Assembly (NCBI RefSeq): GCF_014650595.1
Contig: NZ_BMVG01000005.1
Location: forward strand, 248,001-312,000
DNA from: Streptomyces alanosinicus
Lineage (GTDB): Bacteria; Actinomycetota; Actinomycetes; Streptomycetales; Streptomycetaceae
Direction: 5' to 3'
Length of the DNA: 64,000 bases
Part shown: piece after piece, positions 40,001 to 49,016 of the stretch
Position numbering within the stretch: position 1 is the first letter of the stretch
Layout: the number at the start of each line of letters is the position of its first letter
Notes under the pieces: generated by a model
Seen by the model: only the letters and a program-made list of their open reading frames with translations
Database searches by the model: none
What the model was told of the DNA's origin: nothing
Position numbers and translations under genes: made by a program

Positions 40001-40018
40001 GTACATACTAGTAGTTAC
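40001..40018. promoter_or_regulatory. TetR operator candidate around TACTAGTA
   Basis: GTACATACTAGTAGTTAC is an AT-rich inverted repeat centred on the perfect TACTAGTA. It lies just upstream of the TetR start (39991) and overlaps its presumed -10 hexamer, so binding there would shut off the operon. Confidence 0.65.
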
Positions 40019-40237
40019 AATCGCCACCTCATTCGCCATCCTCATTCGCCGGTCCATCCGCCGGTTCGTCCGCCGGTCCGTACGGAGCAGCGCGCCGCAC
40101 GTGCCGTACTCCCCGGGAGGTAGCCGCACGGCCGCCGGCCGCACGACGACCCGGACCCCCTGCCGGAGGGACTCTCGTGGCATCCCCGAAGGAGCCCCCT
40201 TCGGCGGACGACCCTTCGACAAGGGAGATGACCCGAG

Positions 40238-40528
40238 ATGCAGACCCTGGCCACCTGGGACGGCGGCCCCGGCCCGTGGATCCTGTTCGTCCCGCTGATC
40301 TGGGCGGCCGTCGTGTTCGGCGCCGTCACGCTCCTGCGCCGCACCGCCTGGCGCGGCCGCGGCGGCCCCTGGCGGCCCCTGGACGGCGGACGCCCGGCAG
40401 GCGACGCACCGCTCGCCGTCCTCGGCCGCCGCTTCGCCTCCGGCGAGATCGACGAGGACGAGTACTGGCGCCGGCTGTCCGTCCTGGAGGAGCAGTTCGG
40501 CCGCGCCGGCAAGGGAGGCGCGGCATGA
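40238..40528 (+). CDS. SHOCT-domain membrane protein
   Basis: A 96-residue protein with one membrane segment near the N-terminus (GPWILFVPLIWAAVVFGAVTLL) and a C-terminal SHOCT motif (LAVLGRRFASGEIDEDEYWRRLSVLEEQF), the short helical motif often found at the ends of small membrane proteins. AAGGGAG precedes the ATG. Its stop overlaps the ABC ATPase start by four bases, so it is the first gene of a three-gene efflux operon and may help assemble or anchor the transporter. A CCGAAGG/CCTTCGG hairpin at 40186-40204 lies in its 5' region. Confidence 0.85.
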   Translation: MQTLATWDGGPGPWILFVPLIWAAVVFGAVTLLRRTAWRGRGGPWRPLDGGRPAGDAPLAVLGRRFASGEIDEDEYWRRLSVLEEQFGRAGKGGAA

Positions 40529-41274
40529 CCGCGACGACCGCACTGCGGGCCGCGGCCCGTGTGGCCGGCGCGGTGAAGGTGTACGGCGGTGGCGACACCG
40601 CCGTACGCGCCCTGGACGGCGTCGACGTCTCCTTTCCCGCCGGACGCTTCACCGCGATCATGGGGCCCTCGGGCTCCGGCAAGTCCACCCTCATGCACTG
40701 CGCGGCCGGCCTCGACACGCTCACCTCCGGTGCCGCCTGGATCGGCGACACCGAACTCGGCGCGCTCGACGACCGGCGCCTGACCCTGCTGCGCCGTGAC
40801 CGGATCGGCTTCGTCTTCCAGGCGTTCAACCTGGTGCCGACGCTGACCGTCGCGGAGAACATCACCCTGCCGCTGGACCTGGCCGGCCGGCGCGGCGACC
40901 GGGAGTGGATCGACGCGCTCGTCGACATCGTCGGGCTGCGCGACCGGCTGCACCACCGCCCCTCGCAACTCTCCGGCGGACAGCAGCAACGGGTCGCCGT
41001 GGCACGGGCGTTCGCCGGGCGGCCCGACGTGGTCTTCGCCGACGAACCGACCGGCAACCTCGACTCCCGCTCCGGCGCGGAGGTCCTCGGCCTGCTCGGC
41101 TCCGCCGCGCGGGAGACGGACCGTACGGTCGTCATGGTCACCCATGACCCGGTGGCCGCCGCGCACGCCGACGAGGTGCTCTTCCTCGCCGACGGGCGCC
41201 TGGTCGACCGGATGGGGTCACCCACCCCGGACCGGGTCCTGGACCGGATGAAGGCCTTCGAGGCGCGGACATGA
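40525..41274 (+). CDS. ABC transporter ATP-binding protein (MacB/LolD type)
   Basis: The 249-residue ATPase of a FtsX-type exporter. Walker A is MGPSGSGKSTLMH, the Q-loop region is FVFQAFNLVPTLTVAEN, the signature LSGGQQQRVAVARAFA, Walker B VVFADEPTGNLDS, and the H-loop MVTHDP. ATGA overlaps on both sides tie it to the SHOCT protein and the permease. MacB/LolD-like systems usually export peptides, antibiotics or lipoproteins by a mechanotransmission cycle; the cargo is not predictable from sequence. Confidence 0.95.
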   Translation: MTATTALRAAARVAGAVKVYGGGDTAVRALDGVDVSFPAGRFTAIMGPSGSGKSTLMHCAAGLDTLTSGAAWIGDTELGALDDRRLTLLRRDRIGFVFQAFNLVPTLTVAENITLPLDLAGRRGDREWIDALVDIVGLRDRLHHRPSQLSGGQQQRVAVARAFAGRPDVVFADEPTGNLDSRSGAEVLGLLGSAARETDRTVVMVTHDPVAAAHADEVLFLADGRLVDRMGSPTPDRVLDRMKAFEART

Positions 41275-43832
41275 ACGCCTCGCTCCGGATCGGCCTCACC
41301 TCCCTGCGCGCGCACCGGCGCCGCTTCGCCGGCACCTTCCTCGCCGTGTTCCTCGGCGTCGCGTTCCTCACCGGAACCCTTGTCATGGGCGACACGCTGC
41401 GGGCGAGTTTCGGCAGCATGTTCGGCGAGGCCACCAGCGGCACCGACGCCGTCGTACGCGGCGCCGACGCCATCACCACACCCGGCGAGGCCCAGGGCGT
41501 ACGACGCCCGGTGGACACCTCGCTGGTGCGGGCCGTCGAGCGGGTCCCCGGCGTGGCGGCAGCGGAACCGAACATCCAGGGCGCCGGCCAACTCGTCGGC
41601 TCCGACGGCAAACCGGTGGGCGGCCAGGGACCGCCGACGCTCGCCGGGAACTGGATCACCGACCCGCGCCTCAACCCGTACCGGCTCGCCGAAGGCCGCG
41701 TGCCGGTCAGGTCCGGCGAGGTCGTGGTGAACCGGGGTGCCGCGAAGAAGGGCGGGCTGCGGATCGGGGACACCACCACCCTGCGCACCCCGGACCCCGT
41801 GAAGGTCACCGTCGTCGGCCTCGCCACCTTCGGCGGCCAGGACGGCATGGCCCAGGTGACGTTCACCGGCATGACCCGGGCCGACGCCGAGAAGTACCTC
41901 ACCGCGCGGCCCGGCCAGGCCTCCGCCATCGAGGTGCGGGCCGGACCCGGAGTGAGCCAGCGGGACCTGGTCCGGCGGCTGACCCCGGTACTGCCCGAGG
42001 GGGTCGAGGCCGTCACCGGTCAGCAGTCGGCCCAGGAGAACACCGACATGATCTCCAGCCAGTTCCTGACCCTCTTCACCACCTTCCTGCTCGTGTTCTC
42101 CGGCGTGGCCCTGCTCGTCGCCACCTTCTCCATCCACAACACGTTCGCCATCGTGGTCGCCCAGCGCACCCGGGAGAACGCCCTGCTGCGGGCCCTCGGC
42201 GCGGCCCGCCGCCAGGTGACCGCCGCCGCGCTCGCCGAGGCCTGCCTCGTCGCGCTCACCGCGTCCCTCGCCGGGCTCGCGGGCGGCATCGGCATCGCCG
42301 CCGGCCTCCAGGCGCTGTTCCCGGCGATCGGATTCCCCTTCCCCGACGGCGACTTGGTGATCAGGACCCTGTCGATGGTGCTGCCGCTCGCGGTGGGGAT
42401 CGTGGTCTGCCTCGGCTCCGCGCTGCTGCCGGCCCGCCGCGCCGGACGCACCGCACCGCTCGCCGCCCTGCGCGAGACAGCCGTCGACACCTCGGGCACC
42501 TCCCGCCCGCGCGCCGTCGGCGGGACCCTCCTCGGCGCACTCGCACTGGCCGCGGCCCTCGCCGGCGTGCTCCTCACGCCGTCCGTGTGGCTGGCGGGAC
42601 TGGGCGCGCTGCTCGCCCTGGCGGCCTTCGTCGTCCTCGGCCCGGTCGCCGCCACCACGGCCGTACGACTGCTCGGCGGCCCCCTGGACCGGTTGCGCGG
42701 CGTCACCGGCTCACTCGCCCGGCGCAACGCCCTGCGCAATCCGAAACGGACGGCGGCCACCGCGAGCGCCCTCATGATCGGCGTCGCCGTCGTGGCGCTG
42801 TTCACCGTCTTCGGCGCCTCGCTGAAGGCCACCATGGACCGGACGGTGTCCCGGTCCTTCGCCGGGGACGTCGCCGTCAGCAGCCCGTCCTTCGGCGCGG
42901 GCGGCAGCGGACTCAGCCCCCGGCTCGCCCCCGCCCTGCGGCGACTGACCCAGGTGGACACGGCCGTGGGACTCGGCCGCGGGGTCGCCCGGGTCAACGG
43001 CGGCGGGCGGGCGCTGACCGTCACCGACCCGGTCGCGCTCGCCCGCACCCTCGACCTCGGCACGGTCACCGGTTCGCTGCGCGACCTCGGCACCGACGGC
43101 ATCGCGATCACCCGGGCGGAGGCCGACCGCCGGCATCTGCGCACCGGTCACACCGCGCGCCTGACCTTCACCGACGGCAGGACCGAGCGGTTCACCGTCC
43201 GGGCCGTGTACGGCCGGTCGGAGCTCGCGGGCGACTACGTCATCACCCGCGCCGCCTGGGCCCCGCACCGCACCCAGGACGCGGACTCCCTGGTCGCCGT
43301 CACTTTCCGGCACGGGGTGGGCACCGACGCGGGCAAGGCGGCGGTGCGCCGGATCGCCGCCCGGTACGGCAACCCCGAGGTGCAGACCCGCGACGAGTAC
43401 GCCCGGTCATCGGCTGGCGGGATCGACATGATGCTCACCCTCGTCTACGCGCTGCTCGCCCTCGCGGTGGTCATCGCCCTGCTCGGCATCGCGAACACGC
43501 TGACCCTCGCGCTGTATGAACGCGGCCGGGAGATGGGCCTGTTGCGAGCCGTCGGCCAGACCCGCGCCCAACTGCGGGCCATGGTCCGCTGGGAGTCGGT
43601 CCTGGTCGCCGCGTTCGGCACGGCGGGCGGGCTCGGGCTCGGCACCTTCCTCGGCTGGGTGCTGGTGAAGGCCTCCGACGGCGCGAGCGACACGGCGTTC
43701 GCCTTCGCGCTCCCGTCCGCCCGGCTCGCCGTGGTGGCCCTGGTCGGCCTCACGGCCGGCGCGCTCGCGGGCCTGCGGCCTGCCCTGCGGGCGGCTCGGC
43801 AGGACGTCCTGGGGGCCATTGCGACGGACTGA
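41271..43832 (+). CDS. FtsX-family ABC transporter permease
   Basis: An 853-residue permease with two FtsX domains. Residues about 15-40 form the first membrane segment (RFAGTFLAVFLGVAFLTGTLV), a large outer domain of about 200 residues follows, then groups of segments (LTLFTTFLLVFSGVALLVATFSI, EACLVALTASLAGLAGGIGI, LALAAALAGVLLTPS). A second outer domain and a final group (LVYALLALAVVIALLGIANTLTLALYERGREMGLLRAVG) complete the duplicated layout. Each FtsX half ends with the conserved cytosolic R-T-R/A-x-L-R-A-x-G motif. Start ATG overlaps the ATPase stop. This size and duplication match Streptomyces antimicrobial-peptide or drug exporters. Confidence 0.93.
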   Translation: MNASLRIGLTSLRAHRRRFAGTFLAVFLGVAFLTGTLVMGDTLRASFGSMFGEATSGTDAVVRGADAITTPGEAQGVRRPVDTSLVRAVERVPGVAAAEPNIQGAGQLVGSDGKPVGGQGPPTLAGNWITDPRLNPYRLAEGRVPVRSGEVVVNRGAAKKGGLRIGDTTTLRTPDPVKVTVVGLATFGGQDGMAQVTFTGMTRADAEKYLTARPGQASAIEVRAGPGVSQRDLVRRLTPVLPEGVEAVTGQQSAQENTDMISSQFLTLFTTFLLVFSGVALLVATFSIHNTFAIVVAQRTRENALLRALGAARRQVTAAALAEACLVALTASLAGLAGGIGIAAGLQALFPAIGFPFPDGDLVIRTLSMVLPLAVGIVVCLGSALLPARRAGRTAPLAALRETAVDTSGTSRPRAVGGTLLGALALAAALAGVLLTPSVWLAGLGALLALAAFVVLGPVAATTAVRLLGGPLDRLRGVTGSLARRNALRNPKRTAATASALMIGVAVVALFTVFGASLKATMDRTVSRSFAGDVAVSSPSFGAGGSGLSPRLAPALRRLTQVDTAVGLGRGVARVNGGGRALTVTDPVALARTLDLGTVTGSLRDLGTDGIAITRAEADRRHLRTGHTARLTFTDGRTERFTVRAVYGRSELAGDYVITRAAWAPHRTQDADSLVAVTFRHGVGTDAGKAAVRRIAARYGNPEVQTRDEYARSSAGGIDMMLTLVYALLALAVVIALLGIANTLTLALYERGREMGLLRAVGQTRAQLRAMVRWESVLVAAFGTAGGLGLGTFLGWVLVKASDGASDTAFAFALPSARLAVVALVGLTAGALAGLRPALRAARQDVLGAIATD

Positions 43833-44018
43833 CATGGCCGCCGACAGCTGGACCGAGGCCCACCCGGCAGGGGGGCGCTCGTGCGCGCGTGCGGGTGCCG
43901 GGTGGGCCGGCCACGACGCGCCCGCACGCGGGCACGCTCTCACGCAACACGGCGCGTGGGTGCCTCCCGCCCCGCCCCGCACGGGACCCCGCCCCGCACG
44001 GGACCCGTCACCGCCCGG
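43833..44018. other. Intergenic region between permease and ATP-binding protein
   Basis: Repeated CCCCGCACGGGACC (two copies around 43975-44010) is the only notable element. I see no gene with coding-like character. Confidence 0.5.
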
Positions 44019-44807
44019 TCAGCCGGAAACGGCCGACCGGGCGGGAGTCTGTGCCCTGGCCACGCCGGACGCGGAGACGCGCGCCACGGCGGGAGCCGGA
44101 GCCGGAGCACCCGCCCCGCTCGGGGCCGGTGCGGGCGCCGCGCTCGCGACAGTCACACCTGCCCCCACGCCCACGCCGACCGGACGTCCGGCCGCCACCG
44201 GAGCCACGGCAGGTACGGGTGCCACGGCAGGTCCGGGTGCCGCAGCAGGCATGGACGCCGCGGCGGGCGCGGGTGCCGCGGCAGGCATGGACGCTGTCGC
44301 CGCCACAGGCACTGTGGGCCGCGGTGTCGACTGCGGCGTCGCCCGCGGCTCCGCAGTACGGCGTGGCGCATGGGCCGGATGCGGCCGGGCCGCTGCCGGC
44401 GCGGTCAGCGTGAACCACACGACCTTGCCGTTCTCACCGTCCGGCCGGGCGCCCCAGCTCTCGCTCACCGCGGCCACCATCGCCAGCCCCCGCCCGCACG
44501 TGGCGAGCAGTGCGGCGTCGGTCGAGCGCCCGGTGTCGGCCGGCACCGGAAGCCGTGGATCGTGGTCACGCACCGAGACCGTGAGCCGGTCCGGCGCCAG
44601 CTCCAGCTCGACCGTGCACGACTTGTCGGGCCTGGCGTGCCGGTGCACATTGCTCAGCAGCTCCGTCACACCGAGCGCGGCCCGGTCTATCAACGGGTCC
44701 ATATGCCAGTAGCGCAACTGCGCAGATACGATTCTGCGGACCTGGCCGATCCGCGACGGCAGGGCTTGGAGCTCCACCGTGCAGTGCCTGCTTGGGTGAC
44801 CGATCAC
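44019..44807 (-). CDS. RsbW-like ATP-binding protein (HATPase_c_2) with Ala/Pro tail
   Basis: A 262-residue protein. Residues 1-145 form a GHKL ATPase of the anti-sigma-factor kinase type common in Streptomyces: RIGQVRRIVSAQLRYW, the N-box in AALGVTELLSNVHRHA, then SVRDHDPRLP, RGLAMVAAVSESWGA and GKVVWFTL. Residues 145-262 are a low-complexity tail rich in Ala, Pro and Val (AAAPAPAAASMPAAAPGPAV and related). The ATPase probably binds a partner such as an anti-anti-sigma factor; the tail may be a spacer or protein-binding region. GTG start follows GGGGAG. No sigma factor gene is adjacent. Confidence 0.85.
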   Translation of the reverse strand: MIGHPSRHCTVELQALPSRIGQVRRIVSAQLRYWHMDPLIDRAALGVTELLSNVHRHARPDKSCTVELELAPDRLTVSVRDHDPRLPVPADTGRSTDAALLATCGRGLAMVAAVSESWGARPDGENGKVVWFTLTAPAAARPHPAHAPRRTAEPRATPQSTPRPTVPVAATASMPAAAPAPAAASMPAAAPGPAVAPVPAVAPVAAGRPVGVGVGAGVTVASAAPAPAPSGAGAPAPAPAVARVSASGVARAQTPARSAVSG

Positions 44808-44905
44808 GGCTGCGACTCCCCGATGTAGAGGTCCGAAGGGACCGGAAGAACACGGAGAACAACGGATCCAGCAGGGTGCTTGCGTCCAAACGGCCGCCTG
44901 CTGTC

Positions 44906-45052
44906 ATGGCCGGCGGGCTGGTTCGCAGCGTTATCGCCGGTAAACCCAGAGTGACGTGTGACCAGCGTGACGCAGTGGATGCGCTGTCGCAACTCGCCGC
45001 GACGGTCCGCTGCCCGGAGTACGCCACCGGGGTGATCCCGGCCGGCGGCTGA
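44906..45052 (+). CDS. Possible small ORF, 48 codons (weak)
   Basis: ATG GCC GGC... encodes MAGGLVRSVIAGKPRVTCDQ and continues to TGA at 45052, just before the convergent gene. The second half has high GC at third positions, but there is no ribosome binding site and no family match. It is the only ORF worth noting in the 44808-45055 gap, and may well be non-coding. Confidence 0.2.
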   Translation: MAGGLVRSVIAGKPRVTCDQRDAVDALSQLAATVRCPEYATGVIPAGG

Positions 45053-45055
45053 TTC

Positions 45056-45379
45056 TCAGCCGTCGCGTTTCGCGGCCCGGCGCACCGCCTCGATGAACCG
45101 CCGGGCGGCGGGCGGTCCCGGCTCACCCGGAGCGGGGTCCTGCTCGCCGAGCGTCAGCTGATACCGCTTGCCGTTGAGATCGGCCAACGCCTTGTCGTGC
45201 GGCCCGAACCACGGCTTGGACGCGCGCACCGCCTGGACGGGGGCGCTGTCGATCTCACTGCCGTAGCTGGTGAGCAACTCCACCCTGCCGTCGTTGATCC
45301 GGACTTGCCCGGCGCGGGTGAGCGAACGCAGCCGCTTGCCGATCCGCACGCCCGTGGCCGTGAACTCAGGCTCCGCCAT
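45056..45379 (-). CDS. Conserved small cytosolic protein, function unknown
   Basis: A 107-residue protein ([25 protein letters not shown]...) that looks like a conserved Streptomyces hypothetical. It has a basic first half with predicted strands ([18 protein letters not shown]), then [34 protein letters not shown], and a basic C-terminal helix ([15 protein letters not shown]). No signal peptide, membrane segment or catalytic motif. GGGGGCGG lies before the ATG at 45379. Codon usage is typical, so I regard it as a real gene. Confidence 0.75.
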   Translation of the reverse strand: MAEPEFTATGVRIGKRLRSLTRAGQVRINDGRVELLTSYGSEIDSAPVQAVRASKPWFGPHDKALADLNGKRYQLTLGEQDPAPGEPGPPAARRFIEAVRRAAKRDG

Positions 45380-45684
45380 CACTAGCCGCCCCCTTGCCCG
45401 TGTGCTTCCGCGATCCAGTGTGCGCCCCCTGGGGACGATCGTCCCGTCGCGTGCAGTCTGCCCCGATGGGGCCGGGAACACCAGTGCACGCGGGACGCCT
45501 GCGGCAGCCGCCCGGAGCACTCCCGCCAAATGCGCCCCCGTACGCCCCGTACGCCGGTGCCCCCCACTCGCTTTGGGTGGCTCAAAGATGCGTTTATGCA
45601 GGTGGGAAGCGGTGTGAAAGCCGCCTATGCTCGAAATTGCCGACGCGTGAGGCGTCGTCGGCGCCGAGCGTAAGGAGCACCGCC
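45380..45684. other. 305-bp upstream region of the Cds1-like gene
   Basis: This divergent intergenic region has no supported gene. It contains CCTATGCTCG near 45626, a possible -10 (TATGCT) 60 bases before the GTG at 45685, and an AAGGAG ribosome binding site. A CGCCCCGTACGCCCCGTACG duplication lies around 45537-45555. I see no riboswitch or leader ORF with a recognisable signature. Confidence 0.5.
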
Positions 45685-46809
45685 GTGAGCACCACCCACC
45701 AGGCCGGAACCGGCGCCACCCTCGATGTCGACCGCAGCGACGCCGCCTACCGCGGCTGGCTGAAAGAAGCCGTTCGAAAGGTTCAGGCCGACGCCAATCG
45801 CTCGGCGGACACGCACCTGCTGCGCTTCCCGCTCCCCGAGCAGTGGGGCATCGACCTCTACCTCAAGGACGAGTCGACGCACCCGACCGGCAGCCTCAAG
45901 CACCGCCTCGCCCGCTCCCTGTTCCTCTACGGACTCTGCAACGGCTGGATCCGGCCCGGCCGCCCGGTGATCGAGGCGTCCAGCGGCTCCACCGCCGTCT
46001 CCGAGGCCTACTTCGCCAAGCTGATCGGCGTGCCCTTCATCGCGGTGATGCCGCGTACGACGAGCGCAGAGAAGTGCCGCCTCATCGAGTTCCATGGCGG
46101 CCAGTGCCACTTCGTGGACGACTCCCGGAAGATGTACGAGGAGTCCGCCCGCCTCGCGGTGGAGACCGGCGGCCACTACATGGACCAGTTCACCTATGCC
46201 GAGCGGGCCACCGACTGGCGCGGCAACAACAACATCGCCGAATCGATTTTCCGCCAGCTGGAGTTGGAGCGGTTCCCGGAGCCGACCTGGATCGTCGCCA
46301 CGGCGGGCACCGGCGGCACCTCGGCGACCCTCGCGCGCTATGTCCACTACATGCAGTACGACACCCGTATCTGCGTGGCCGATCCGGACAACTCCTGTTT
46401 CTTCGAGGGCTGGACCACCGGCGATCCGCGCGTCACCTGCGACTGCGGTTCCCGGATCGAGGGCATCGGCCGGCCGCGCATGGAGCCGAGCTTCGTGCCC
46501 GGTGCGGTCGACCGGATGATGAAGGTCCCGGACGCGGCCAGCGTGGCCGCCGTGCGCGCCCTGGAGGGGGCCATCGGCCGCAAGGCGGGCGGCTCCACGG
46601 GCACCGGACTGTGGAGCGCCCTGAAGATCGTCGCGGAGATGGTGGCCGAGGGCCGCCGGGGCAGCGTCGTCACCCTGCTCTGCGACCCGGGCGACCGCTA
46701 CCTCGACAAGTACTACTCCGACGGCTGGCTCCTGGAGCAGGGTCTGGACATCACGCCGTACGCGGCGGCGATCGACTCGTTCCTGGCCACGGGAGCGTGG
46801 CCGGAATGA
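45685..46809 (+). CDS. PLP-dependent cysteine synthase-family enzyme (Cds1-like)
   Basis: A 374-residue fold-type II PLP enzyme close to mycobacterial Cds1, an L-cysteine desulfhydrase that makes H2S, pyruvate and ammonia. PLP lysine is in [16 protein letters not shown]; the substrate loop is [21 protein letters not shown] and the phosphate loop [14 protein letters not shown], followed by [13 protein letters not shown] and a [19 protein letters not shown] segment typical of this branch. GTG start 45685 follows AAGGAG. Its single-gene context with no cysM/cysE suggests cysteine breakdown or sulfide supply rather than cysteine synthesis. Confidence 0.88.
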   Translation: MSTTHQAGTGATLDVDRSDAAYRGWLKEAVRKVQADANRSADTHLLRFPLPEQWGIDLYLKDESTHPTGSLKHRLARSLFLYGLCNGWIRPGRPVIEASSGSTAVSEAYFAKLIGVPFIAVMPRTTSAEKCRLIEFHGGQCHFVDDSRKMYEESARLAVETGGHYMDQFTYAERATDWRGNNNIAESIFRQLELERFPEPTWIVATAGTGGTSATLARYVHYMQYDTRICVADPDNSCFFEGWTTGDPRVTCDCGSRIEGIGRPRMEPSFVPGAVDRMMKVPDAASVAAVRALEGAIGRKAGGSTGTGLWSALKIVAEMVAEGRRGSVVTLLCDPGDRYLDKYYSDGWLLEQGLDITPYAAAIDSFLATGAWPE

Positions 46810-47041
46810 ATCGGTCCCGCCCCTGCGGCGGCCGCAGTCCAACGGGCGGGTGACGGGACTGTGTGGGTTTGGTGACGTCTCAATCGGGCTTGTGCGCAAG
46901 CTGGTTGTGTCTGAGCGACTGATAAGATCATCCCACTTTTCAGTGGGCTGACGGCGTGTCAACTTGCATGCCGGGGGGACAGCCGCAGAGGCACCATCGC
47001 GCTCATCAGTTGCCGGCGCGATGCGACTTGAAGAGAGTCTC
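46810..47041. other. Promoter region of the conservon operon
   Basis: No gene. CCCACT-TTTC-AGTGGG (46932-46947) is a short hairpin. GATAAGAT and neighbouring AT-rich bases mark a likely promoter zone near 46920. GAAGAGAG precedes the cvnA start by a few bases. Confidence 0.5.
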
Positions 47042-48247
47042 ATGACGTCATTGACCCAGGATCCACTGCTGTGGATCTTGCTGGTGGTGCTGATCGCTGC
47101 GATCATCGCGGTGATGAGGGCCCGGAGGACCAATATGGCTCTCCGAAGAACGAGGAAGGATCTGGAGGCAGGACTGGGCGAGGCCCGACGGGATGTCGGG
47201 CAGTTGCACACGCACGTCGCCGCGCTGACGGCACAGCAACAGCGCGACCTCGCGGACGTACGGGCGGACGCCGAGGCGTCGACCAAGGCGGTGCTGAAGT
47301 CCGCGATGGGAACGCTCCAGTCCCTCGCCGAGGAGCAGCAGGTCCTTCTCGACAGCCTGCTGAGGAAGTACGGGGACACCACGGACGTCCTGGCCGACCT
47401 GATGTCGGTCGACCACACCGGCAGCCAGTTCGGCCGCCGTGCCAAGGGCATCTCCGTGCTGTGCGGCGGCTGGCTGGGCCGCCGGGACGGCGCCGCCACG
47501 GTCTACGACGCGGCCCGCAGCGCCCAGGGCAGGATCAGGGACTTCAACCGGGTCAGCGTCCACTCGCAGGTCAACGTCTCACTCGCCGGCAAGGCGGTCG
47601 AGCCGGTCGCCGTCGTGCTGGCCGAACTGCTGGACAACGCCACGAACTACAGCGCGCCCGGAACGCCCGTCGAGGTCAACATCCAGGCCGTACCGACCGG
47701 TGTGTGCTTCATCGTGGACGATGCCGGACTCGGCATGGACCAGGAGACCAAGGACCGGGCGGCGGCTCTGCTGTCCGTGAACGGTCCCGTGGACATCACC
47801 GGTCTCGGCGATCCGCCGCGGTTCGGCTTCGCCGTGTGCGGCATGCTCGCCGCGCGCTACGGCTTCGCCGTTTCCGTCGGCTCCGTATCCCCCTATGGCG
47901 GAGTGCGTGCAGTGATTCGTGTGCCCGAAGGTCTCCTCGCGGCCGATGTCCCTTCCCCCGCGGCCGATGTCCCGGACACCACCGCGGGCCCGGAGGCGGC
48001 CCCCCAGAGGCTGGCGTCGGTCCCGGCCGTGGGCCCCTCGCACGTGGTGGGCACGACCCAGGGTGGGCTGCCCAAGCGCCGGCGGCGGGAACGCCCCGTG
48101 ACGGTGGTCCCGGCCCTCGACAGTGCAGGCCAGGAGGGAACGTCCGAGTCTGCCAGCGAGGTCACGGCGTCGCGACTGGGGGCGTTCGCGCGCGGAACCC
48201 AGCTCGGGCGCACCACGAACTCCATGGAAGGACCTGACCACAAGTGA
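47042..48247 (+). CDS. cvnA: Conservon protein CvnA, sensor histidine-kinase-like ATPase
   Basis: First gene of a conservon, the four-gene signalling unit (CvnA-D) frequent in Streptomyces and thought to resemble a eukaryotic-type G-protein switch at the membrane. The 401-residue protein has one membrane segment (WILLVVLIAAIIAVM, about 11-25), a coiled-coil (LEAGLGEARRDVGQLHTHVAALTAQQQ), and a HATPase domain with N-box LAELLDNATNYSAPGTPVEV and IVDDAGLGMDQETKD. No classical phospho-acceptor H-box is obvious. The C-terminal ~90 residues are Pro/Ala/Val-rich and end KRRRRERPVTV. The stop overlaps the cvnB start. Confidence 0.93.
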   Translation: MTSLTQDPLLWILLVVLIAAIIAVMRARRTNMALRRTRKDLEAGLGEARRDVGQLHTHVAALTAQQQRDLADVRADAEASTKAVLKSAMGTLQSLAEEQQVLLDSLLRKYGDTTDVLADLMSVDHTGSQFGRRAKGISVLCGGWLGRRDGAATVYDAARSAQGRIRDFNRVSVHSQVNVSLAGKAVEPVAVVLAELLDNATNYSAPGTPVEVNIQAVPTGVCFIVDDAGLGMDQETKDRAAALLSVNGPVDITGLGDPPRFGFAVCGMLAARYGFAVSVGSVSPYGGVRAVIRVPEGLLAADVPSPAADVPDTTAGPEAAPQRLASVPAVGPSHVVGTTQGGLPKRRRRERPVTVVPALDSAGQEGTSESASEVTASRLGAFARGTQLGRTTNSMEGPDHK

Positions 48248-48645
48248 AGATCGACCTGTCCTGGGTGCTGAACGACGTGCTAGAGGTGCGCGGAGCCCGG
48301 CACGCGGTCCTTGTCTCGGGTGACGGCCTGCTGCTGCAGCGCTCCGACGACATCCCACGCGACGAGGCCGAGACGAACGCCGCCGCGATGAGTTCGATGC
48401 AGTCGCTGAGCCGCGCCGTCGCGGGGTTCGTGGGAGCGGGTCACGGGATCTGGAAGCAGACGCTGCTGGAGTACGACGGCGGCTGGATCTTCCTGATCGC
48501 CGCCGGTCAGGGCTCGTATCTCGCGGTCTCGGCGGCGCTCGACGTCGACATGGAGGCCATGTCGTTCCGTATGCAGAAGACGGTGTCCGGCCTGAGCAAG
48601 GCCATGAGTGTGGCGCCGCGTGCGGACAACGGCGTGGGCGCATGA
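48244..48645 (+). CDS. cvnB: Conservon protein CvnB, Roadblock/LC7 domain
   Basis: A 133-residue Roadblock/LC7 protein, the presumed GTPase-activating or scaffold partner of CvnD. It begins MKIDLSWVLNDVLEVRGARHAVLVSGDGLLLQRS, the MglB-like fold, and continues with AAAMSSMQSLSRAVAGFVGAGHG, TLLEYDGGWIFLIAAGQGSYLAV. It has no catalytic residues of its own. GTG 48244 overlaps the cvnA stop by four bases and the ATG of cvnC overlaps its stop, so expression is coupled. Confidence 0.95.
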   Translation: MKIDLSWVLNDVLEVRGARHAVLVSGDGLLLQRSDDIPRDEAETNAAAMSSMQSLSRAVAGFVGAGHGIWKQTLLEYDGGWIFLIAAGQGSYLAVSAALDVDMEAMSFRMQKTVSGLSKAMSVAPRADNGVGA

Positions 48646-49016
48646 CGACCCCCGGCGAGGAAGCCCCCGTCACCAGCGCGTTCGTCCGCTCCTACGTCAT
48701 CACGGGCGGCCGGAACCTGCCGGCCGCCGATGACCTGGCGCTGCACACCCTCGTCACCCTGGCTCCCGAGCGGACCCCTCCGCTCGGAGCCGGCCCCGAG
48801 GTCATGGCGATCTGGCAGCTGATCGCGGGCGGCTATCTGTCGGTCGCCGAGGTGGCCGGCCATGTCGGGCTGCCGGTGGGGGTGGCCCGGCTGCTGCTGA
48901 CCGATTTATTCGAGCAGGGACACCTCCTGCGCCGCGCCGAGCCGCCCCGGGCTCAGAACGTTGACAGAGCGACCCTCGAGAAGGTTCTGAATGGACTCCA
49001 ATCCCTCATCGGCTGA
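48642..49016 (+). CDS. cvnC: Conservon protein CvnC, DUF742
   Basis: A 124-residue DUF742 protein with the family's SFVRSYVITGG-like start (FVRSYVITGGRNLP) and a winged-helix-like core (EVMAIWQLIAGGYLSVAEVAGHVGLPVGVARLLLTDLFEQGHLLR). In other conservons CvnC is an adaptor that links the sensor ATPase to the GTPase. Its 3' end overlaps the cvnD start by 26 bases, a deep overlap that ensures coupled translation. Confidence 0.95.
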   Translation: MTTPGEEAPVTSAFVRSYVITGGRNLPAADDLALHTLVTLAPERTPPLGAGPEVMAIWQLIAGGYLSVAEVAGHVGLPVGVARLLLTDLFEQGHLLRRAEPPRAQNVDRATLEKVLNGLQSLIG

